Shown: one piece after another, positions 6,455 to 10,666 of the stretch
Layout of the letters: every line of letters begins with the position of its first letter
Numbering within the stretch: the stretch's first letter is position 1
Origin: a bacterium
GTDB taxonomy: Bacteria; Actinomycetota; Acidimicrobiia; Acidimicrobiales; CATQHL01
DNA: 10,666 nucleotides
NCBI GenBank assembly: GCA_026713745.1
Contig: JAPONU010000264.1
Location: 1-10,666 of the forward strand
Direction of reading: 5' to 3'
Notes under the pieces: model-generated
What the model saw: only the letters and a program-made list of their open reading frames with translations
What the model was told of the DNA's origin: nothing
The model's database searches: none
Translations under genes and position numbers: made by a program

Positions 6455-7609
6455 CTACTCGTCGGGGTGTTCTCTGACGCCGGCGCGGGGGTGGCGGCCG
6501 GCAGCGAGGCGGGCGTTGAGCGCATCGGGGTGGTCCACCCGGTGGCGTTCGAGCGCCTCGGGGTCGAACGTGATGCCGGCGCCGGGGCCCTCGCCCAGCA
6601 CGATCCAGCCCTCGGTGATCGTCGAGTCGAACGTGAACGTGGCGTCGCGCCCGGCGTCGAGGACTTCCATCATGGTGTGGTGCGGCAGCGCCGCCGCCAG
6701 GTGAGCGCCGTAACGACCCGCGGAGTTCATCAGCGACACGGGCCTGTCGAAGGCCTGAGCCAACTCGGCGGCGCGCAGGCAGGTGGTGAGCCCCGCCATG
6801 TTGGGGTTCACCTGAACCACGTCGGCGGAACCGTGGCGCAACAGGGCGGCGAACAGGCGGATGTCCTTGAGGTTCTCCCCGGTCGCCACCGCCGCGTTGA
6901 TGGCCCTGGACACGTCGCGCAGCCCGTCCAGGTCGGTGCGGATCACCGGCTCCTCGCACCAGGCGATGTCGAACTCTCCCTCGAGGGCGCGCATCGCCCG
7001 CACCGCCTGCTTGGGGGACCAGAACTCGTTGGCGTCCACCAGCAGCGTCGGCCCGACCGCCGAGCCGCCGAGCGCCTCGTGCATGATGGCGAGCCGGCGG
7101 AGGTCTGTGTCGACGCCGAAGCCCACTTTCAGCTTGCCGGCCCGCACGCCCTGGGCGGCCATGGACTCGTAGTAGGAGCGCAACTCGGCGTCGCCGAGCG
7201 GGCCGTCCAGCCCGCTTGCGTAGGCCAGGACGCGGGGTTCCAGGGCCCCGAGGAACTTCCAGAGCGGGACCCCGGCGATCTTGGCTCGCAGATCCCACAG
7301 GGCGTTGTCGATCGCGGCGATACCGATGGCGGTGGCCCCCTCGTTGCCCGGCTTGAACGAGGCGCCGATCATCCGCTCCCACAGGCCCCGGTGACCGAGC
7401 GGATCCTCGCCGATCACAGCCCCCGAGAGCATCGGGATGGCACCGGCGCCGAGCCGGCTGGCGGCGGCGACGCCGTCGATGCCCTCGTCGGTCCGGACGA
7501 ACACCGCAAGGTCGGCGCGGCGCCGGATCCCGCCGGGGATGTTCACGTCGCCGATGGGCCGCGACAACTCGTACTCGTAGAGCACGGTCTCGACGCCGGT
7601 GATCCTCAT
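6455..7609 (-). CDS. Enolase-superfamily (MR/MLE-like) enzyme, atypical active site
   Basis: The 384-residue protein has the N-terminal capping domain (about 1-125) and the barrel of the mandelate racemase/muconate-lactonising branch. Visible active-site elements are the KxK motif at K159/K161 (AGKLKVG), metal ligands D192 (VDANEFW), E219 (WCEEP) and E245 (ATGEN), and E315 late in the barrel (HTMMEV). By alignment with FucD in this same window, the positions of the D323/H350 dyad are N268 (VQVNPNMAG) and N295 (SLMNSAGRYGAHL). It probably acts on a small carboxylate or acid sugar with one Lys as base. The reaction is not predictable from sequence, and I do not assign it to a named enzyme. The start ATG has AGGAGG 4 nt upstream (7619-7614). 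It is last in a minus-strand series behind an EamA transporter gene. Confidence 0.9.
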   Translation of the reverse strand: MRITGVETVLYEYELSRPIGDVNIPGGIRRRADLAVFVRTDEGIDGVAAASRLGAGAIPMLSGAVIGEDPLGHRGLWERMIGASFKPGNEGATAIGIAAIDNALWDLRAKIAGVPLWKFLGALEPRVLAYASGLDGPLGDAELRSYYESMAAQGVRAGKLKVGFGVDTDLRRLAIMHEALGGSAVGPTLLVDANEFWSPKQAVRAMRALEGEFDIAWCEEPVIRTDLDGLRDVSRAINAAVATGENLKDIRLFAALLRHGSADVVQVNPNMAGLTTCLRAAELAQAFDRPVSLMNSAGRYGAHLAAALPHHTMMEVLDAGRDATFTFDSTITEGWIVLGEGPGAGITFDPEALERHRVDHPDALNARLAAGRHPRAGVREHPDE

Positions 7610-7628
7610 GGCACCTCCTGGGGTTCGG

Positions 7629-7654
7629 CGGCGCCGACGGGAGGGTCGGCGCCG
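7629..7654 (-). promoter_or_regulatory. Strong GC-rich hairpin before the enolase-like gene
   Basis: A perfect 10-bp inverted repeat (CGGCGCCGAC / GTCGGCGCCG) with a 6-nt loop lies in the gap between the EamA stop (7692) and the enolase-like start, about 9 nt before the SD. No T-run follows on the minus strand. It could be a terminator of the upstream transcript, an mRNA processing or stability element, or a control element for the downstream gene. Confidence 0.6.
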
Positions 7655-7691
7655 GGGGACGGTCTCAGCGAATGCGGGACGGTCGGTGACA

Positions 7692-8555
7692 TCAGGCAGC
7701 CGCGGTGGTGGGCGTGCTCCGGCCCGATCGGCTGAGCACGATGGCGACGACGACGAGGCCGATGCCGATCATCTCTCGTGGGCTCGGCGCCTGGGAGAGC
7801 AGGAGGAACCCGACCGCTGCGGCCGTCACGGGTGCCAGCGCCTGCAGCAGGGCGAAGCGGTGCTGGTCGATGCGCCGCATCACCCACTGGTCCAGGCCGT
7901 AGGGGACCACGTTGGAGAGCAACCCGACCAGGAGGCCCATGCCCAGCAGGGCCGGTTGCATTACGGCGGTGGGCACGTGGGGGATGCCGAACGGGCTGAT
8001 GACCAGGGCGCCCACGAACATGCCGACGCCGAGCCCGTCCACCCAGGCCGCTCCCCGGGCGACCTTGTGGCCCAGCACGATGTAGCCCGCCCAGAAGGCG
8101 CCGGCGAGGAGCGCGAACCACACACCCCGCAGCGTGCCGCCGGTTTCCACGCCCGCCAGCACCACCACCCCGCCGGCCGCCAGCGCCAGCGCGGCGGTCG
8201 AGCGCAGCGTGCGGGTGCCGAAGGCGGCCACGGCCACAGGTCCCAGAAACTCGATGGAGACGGCGTTGCCGAGCGGCACCACCTCCACCGAGTAGTAGAT
8301 CGCCAGGTTCATGGCTGCGAGCACGATGCCGAAGACCGAGGCCCAGCCCAGTTCGACCGCCGTCCAGCGCCGGCGCCACGAGCGCCGCAGCGCAACGATC
8401 ATGAGCGACGCGCCGAGGACTCGCAGCAGCGCCGTGCCCCCGGGTGTCAGCTCGTCGAAGAGGTTCACCGCCAGCGCCTGGCCCACGAACTGCGAGGTGG
8501 CGCCGACCATGAACAGCGGCTCGGGCGGGATCCTCGTGGGGTCGATTCGCCGCAT
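7692..8555 (-). CDS. EamA/DMT-family transporter, RhtA-like
   Basis: The 287-residue protein is an inner-membrane carrier of the drug/metabolite transporter superfamily. It has two EamA repeats (about residues 12-140 and 145-278) with about ten hydrophobic segments. The stretch AIYYSVEVVPLGNAVSIEFLGPVAVAAF (about 99-126) resembles the signature region of RhtA-type amino-acid exporters. The substrate cannot be told from sequence; efflux of an amino acid or small metabolite is the usual role of this group. The ATG at 8555 gives the full first helix but has no clear SD, so translation may be weak or the start may differ slightly. It lies 170 bp after the GGT-like gene and 82 bp before the enolase-like gene, all on the same strand, with palindromes in both gaps. 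Confidence 0.9.
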   Translation of the reverse strand: MRRIDPTRIPPEPLFMVGATSQFVGQALAVNLFDELTPGGTALLRVLGASLMIVALRRSWRRRWTAVELGWASVFGIVLAAMNLAIYYSVEVVPLGNAVSIEFLGPVAVAAFGTRTLRSTAALALAAGGVVVLAGVETGGTLRGVWFALLAGAFWAGYIVLGHKVARGAAWVDGLGVGMFVGALVISPFGIPHVPTAVMQPALLGMGLLVGLLSNVVPYGLDQWVMRRIDQHRFALLQALAPVTAAAVGFLLLSQAPSPREMIGIGLVVVAIVLSRSGRSTPTTAAA

Positions 8556-8640
8556 CGGCCGATGCTACGGGAAGCCCGGCGAGGGCCGAGAGGTCACCCC
8601 AGCCGTCACTCCAGAAAGGGCCGGTCTTGTCATCGTTGCG

Positions 8641-8673
8641 GCCGCCGCTGGTCGTTCCGCCGCCGCTGGTCGT
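8641..8673. repeat. Short 15-bp direct repeat
   Basis: GCCGCCGCTGGTCGT occurs at 8641-8655 and 8659-8673, an 18-bp period, flanked on both sides by GCGGCCGC (8638-8645 and 8675-8682). It lies in the gap between the EamA and GGT-like genes. Probably a low-complexity part of the adjacent repeat region; no function evident. Confidence 0.6.
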
Positions 8674-8687
8674 CGCGGCCGCCACGG

Positions 8688-8714
8688 GTCATTCCGGCGA
8701 AGGCCGGAATCCAG
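8688..8714. repeat. REP-like palindromic repeat
   Basis: A perfect inverted repeat ATTCCGGC-GAAG-GCCGGAAT (8691-8710) is flanked by GTC and CCAG. This is the pattern of the dispersed GTCATTCC...GGAATCCAG palindromes found between genes in many bacteria. It sits 12 bp after the stop of the GGT-like gene, a common place for such elements, and may protect the 3' end of its mRNA. Only one copy is visible here. Confidence 0.75.
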
Positions 8715-8725
8715 CCGCGGGCCGT

Positions 8726-10288
8726 TCAGATTCCGACTACAGCGGCCAGAGCGGTGCGAGGCTCGGCGGCGCCCGACAGCGTGCCGTCGGTGCGTACCTC
8801 GATCAGGTGGGCGTGGCCCGAGAGCTTCGGGTTCTCGCCCAGGCCGCCGACCGCATGCCCCCGAGCCGCCAGCCCGCCCGCCCAGGCTTCAGGCACGTTG
8901 GGCTCCAGCGCCACCGGTGGCAGCCAGCCGGGTGTCCAGGTGGCGAAGGCGTCGGGTCCCAGCAGCACCCAGCGGCCGGCTCCCAGGATCTCGGCCGGGG
9001 ACTGCTCGCAGTGCAGCAACCGGGCCAGCATCTGCAGCACCACCTGCGGCTGGGCGTCACCGCCCATCGTCCCCAGCACCGCCCGGTTGTGGCCGGCGAG
9101 CGTCGTGACCAGCGCCGGGCTGAGGGTGTGCGGTGGGCGCCGGCCGGGGGCGTAGCAGGCCGGGTGCGCCGGGTCGAGGCTGAAGCCCAGCCCCCGGTTG
9201 TGCAGGAAGATGCCGGTGCCGCCGGCCACGAGCAGCGAGCCGAACCCCATGGCGTTGGATTGGATGAGCGAGACGGTCAGTTGCGCGTCCGCGGTACAGA
9301 GATAGGTCGTGTCGCCGCCACCGATCGGCGGGGGGACCGGGGGGTCGCCCGCCAGCACCCGGCGGCGCAGGCCGTCGATGCGTGCCGGATCCAGCAATTC
9401 GGCCACGTCCGCCGCGTCGGACAGCTCGCCGGGTCTGAACGAACCCACCGCCCGGGCAGCCTCGATCAGCCAGTGCGCCCAGCCGGGATCGCTCGGGTCG
9501 GTGGGGAGGTCGAGTCCCTGTGCCAGGGCGGCTGCGGCCAGGATCAGGTAGCCCTGGGAGTTGGGCGGCACGGTCCAGAGCCGGTGTCCCCAGGCCTCGA
9601 CGGTGGCCGCCTCGACCCAGTCCGCCTGCGGCGTGGCCAGGTCCTCGGGGCTGAAGAGCCCGTCGGCGAGCCCCAGCAGGCCATCGCCGAATTCGCCCCC
9701 GTAGAAGGCGTCGCGACCGCCGGTGGCGACCGCCTCCAGCGCCCGCGCCGAGCCGGGGCGCCGAACCACCTCGCCGGCGCGCAGGTCGCCGGGAATGTCC
9801 GTGTTGCCGTCGGAGCCGGCGACGTCGCTTGCCGCGGAGGCCAGTTCGGCTGAGGCTGCGAACCCGTCGGCGGCGTAGGCGTGCGCCGCGCCGAGAACCT
9901 CGGGGAGGTTCATCACCCCCAGCCGGTCGTGCAGGGCCAGCCAGCCGTCCACGCAGCCCGGCACGGTGACCGCAGCGGGGTGGCGGAGGCGGGGCATCGC
10001 CTCGTGGCCTTCGGCACGAAGCCGCTCGGCCGAGGCTCCCGATGGCGCCCGGCCCGAGGCGTTCAGGCACAGCGGGGGACCGTTGCCCGTCCCGACAAGG
10101 GCGAACATGTCGCCTCCCATGCCGCAGGTGTTCGGCGCCACAACGGCGAGCACCGCGGCCGTCGCAACCGCCGCGTCCACTGCGTTGCCGCCGCCGGCGA
10201 GCATGCGGGCGCCGGCCACCGAGGCGCGCCCGTCGATGGAGCAGACCATGCCGACGGAACCGGTCGCGGCGGGAACGGGGTGTTGCAC
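8726..10288 (-). CDS. Gamma-glutamyltransferase family Ntn hydrolase
   Basis: The 520-residue product is a GGT-family proenzyme that should self-cleave before the nucleophile Thr. The N-terminal part holds GGNAVDAAVATA (33-44) and APNTCGMGGDMF (51-62), both classic for the family. R80 in NASGRAP is a likely carboxylate binder. The cleavage site is in GGGDTTYLCTAD (323-334), with T327 as the expected nucleophile. The C-terminal subunit has HTLSP (387-391) and GTMGGDAQPQ (406-415), the variant seen in shorter bacterial GGT-like enzymes rather than the GGSRI type. No signal peptide is visible, so it is predicted cytoplasmic, unlike classical periplasmic or secreted GGTs. Its substrate may be a gamma-glutamyl or other amide. 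The GTG start is supported by GGAGG (10299-10295), 6 nt upstream. It begins 17 bp after the membrane-protein gene, so the two are probably co-transcribed. Confidence 0.93.
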   Translation of the reverse strand: MQHPVPAATGSVGMVCSIDGRASVAGARMLAGGGNAVDAAVATAAVLAVVAPNTCGMGGDMFALVGTGNGPPLCLNASGRAPSGASAERLRAEGHEAMPRLRHPAAVTVPGCVDGWLALHDRLGVMNLPEVLGAAHAYAADGFAASAELASAASDVAGSDGNTDIPGDLRAGEVVRRPGSARALEAVATGGRDAFYGGEFGDGLLGLADGLFSPEDLATPQADWVEAATVEAWGHRLWTVPPNSQGYLILAAAALAQGLDLPTDPSDPGWAHWLIEAARAVGSFRPGELSDAADVAELLDPARIDGLRRRVLAGDPPVPPPIGGGDTTYLCTADAQLTVSLIQSNAMGFGSLLVAGGTGIFLHNRGLGFSLDPAHPACYAPGRRPPHTLSPALVTTLAGHNRAVLGTMGGDAQPQVVLQMLARLLHCEQSPAEILGAGRWVLLGPDAFATWTPGWLPPVALEPNVPEAWAGGLAARGHAVGGLGENPKLSGHAHLIEVRTDGTLSGAAEPRTALAAVVGI

Positions 10289-10294
10289 GGGTGA

Positions 10295-10299
10295 CCTCC
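10295..10299 (-). promoter_or_regulatory. Ribosome-binding site deciding the GGT-like GTG start
   Basis: GGAGG, read on the minus strand, lies 6 nt before the GTG at 10288. No ATG near the family's N terminus has comparable support. Confidence 0.8.
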
Positions 10300-10305
10300 A
10301 GAAGC

Positions 10306-10666
10306 TCAGGTGCCCTCACCGGTTCCCGAGCCGGCCGGCGGGCCTGCGGTGGCAGGGTCGTGTTGGGATTGCGATGAGCCGCTGGCGCTGTCACCGGTTC
10401 TCGACCCGGGCCGCGGGGCGGCGGATCGGGCGCCGACCGGTTCGGAATCGACCTGCTCCGAATCGAGACCGGTGCCACTCGATCGGCGATACGCGAACCA
10501 GCGCGGGCTATGGACGAACCGGGGCAGGGCGACGATGGCGGCGCCCCCCACGACGACCGCAGCGCACACCGGGCCCCACAGCCACGCCGGCGGTAGGTCC
10601 AACTCGAAGTACTCGCGCAGCCCGCCGGCCCCCATCAGCACGACGTACAGCAGGCCCATCACCACC
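10306..10666 (-). CDS. Small membrane protein, C-terminal part (5' end at or beyond edge)
   Basis: At least 119 residues are visible on the minus strand, with the frame open to the window edge. A hydrophobic segment (about residues 1-15) is followed by a short loop with REYFELDLPPAW. A second strong membrane segment (about 29-46) comes next, then HSPRWFAYRR, and a tail of about 60 residues rich in Ser, Gly, Pro and Asp that looks disordered. A GTG at 10665 could be a start, but its SD would lie outside the window. I do not recognise a family. The 17-bp gap to the GGT-like gene suggests a shared transcript. Confidence 0.65.
   Translation of the reverse strand, partial: VVMGLLYVVLMGAGGLREYFELDLPPAWLWGPVCAAVVVGGAAIVALPRFVHSPRWFAYRRSSGTGLDSEQVDSEPVGARSAAPRPGSRTGDSASGSSQSQHDPATAGPPAGSGTGEGT

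Noticed and set aside
6368..7735. Long plus-strand open frame opposite the enolase-like gene
   Set aside because: Antisense shadow of a well-supported gene; no SD or recognisable domain.
7599..9155. Long plus-strand open frame across the EamA and GGT-like genes
   Set aside because: It crosses two real genes and a REP-like repeat in antisense, with a composition typical of GC-driven spurious frames.
1..10666. tRNA, rRNA, CRISPR array or insertion sequence
   Set aside because: No cloverleaf, rRNA-like block, regularly spaced repeat array or transposase was seen on either strand by reading; a covariance-model search was not possible.

Overview
The window reads as chromosomal DNA of a high-GC bacterium. 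Most genes are close to 70% G+C by eye, several starts are GTG, and Shine-Dalgarno (SD) sequences are strong AGGAGG/GGAGG types. Together with the gene content this suits an actinobacterium, perhaps an environmental Acidimicrobiia-like lineage, but no rRNA or marker gene fixes the taxonomy.

Left part (1-1743): the 5' end of an unrecognised minus-strand gene with a good sigma70-like promoter, then rmuC (minus). The rmuC ribosome-binding site lies in a short hairpin. Between rmuC and fucD is a diverged tandem copy of the 3' end of fucD.

Centre (1744-6454): sugar-acid catabolism interrupted by a foreign-looking cassette. fucD (L-fuconate dehydratase, minus) is preceded by a PIN-domain ribonuclease-like gene and an ABC/OLD-like ATPase with a DUF3696-type C terminus. 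These three minus-strand genes are joined by 4-bp stop/start overlaps: ATPase GTGA PIN ATGA fucD. The ATPase-PIN pair is visibly lower in G+C than its neighbours and looks like a two-gene conflict or defence module. Divergent from it, across about 400 bp without a gene, is an aldo/keto reductase (plus) of the L-fucose/D-threo-aldose 1-dehydrogenase type, a plausible source of the lactone that becomes the FucD substrate. The reductase also has a tandem copy of its own 3' end, each copy holding a small hairpin.

Right part (6455-10666): a minus-strand series in transcription order: a small membrane protein (5' end off the window), a gamma-glutamyltransferase-like Ntn hydrolase, an EamA/RhtA-like transporter, and a second enolase-superfamily enzyme. 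That enzyme keeps the metal ligands and KxK motif but has Asn at both positions of the usual His-Asp dyad. A REP-like palindrome lies between the transferase and transporter genes, and a strong GC-rich hairpin lies between the transporter and the second enolase gene.

fucD and the reductase supply two steps of the oxidative L-fucose pathway. The lactonase and the steps after FucD are not in the window. The most interesting object is the ATPase-PIN cassette and its translational coupling to fucD.
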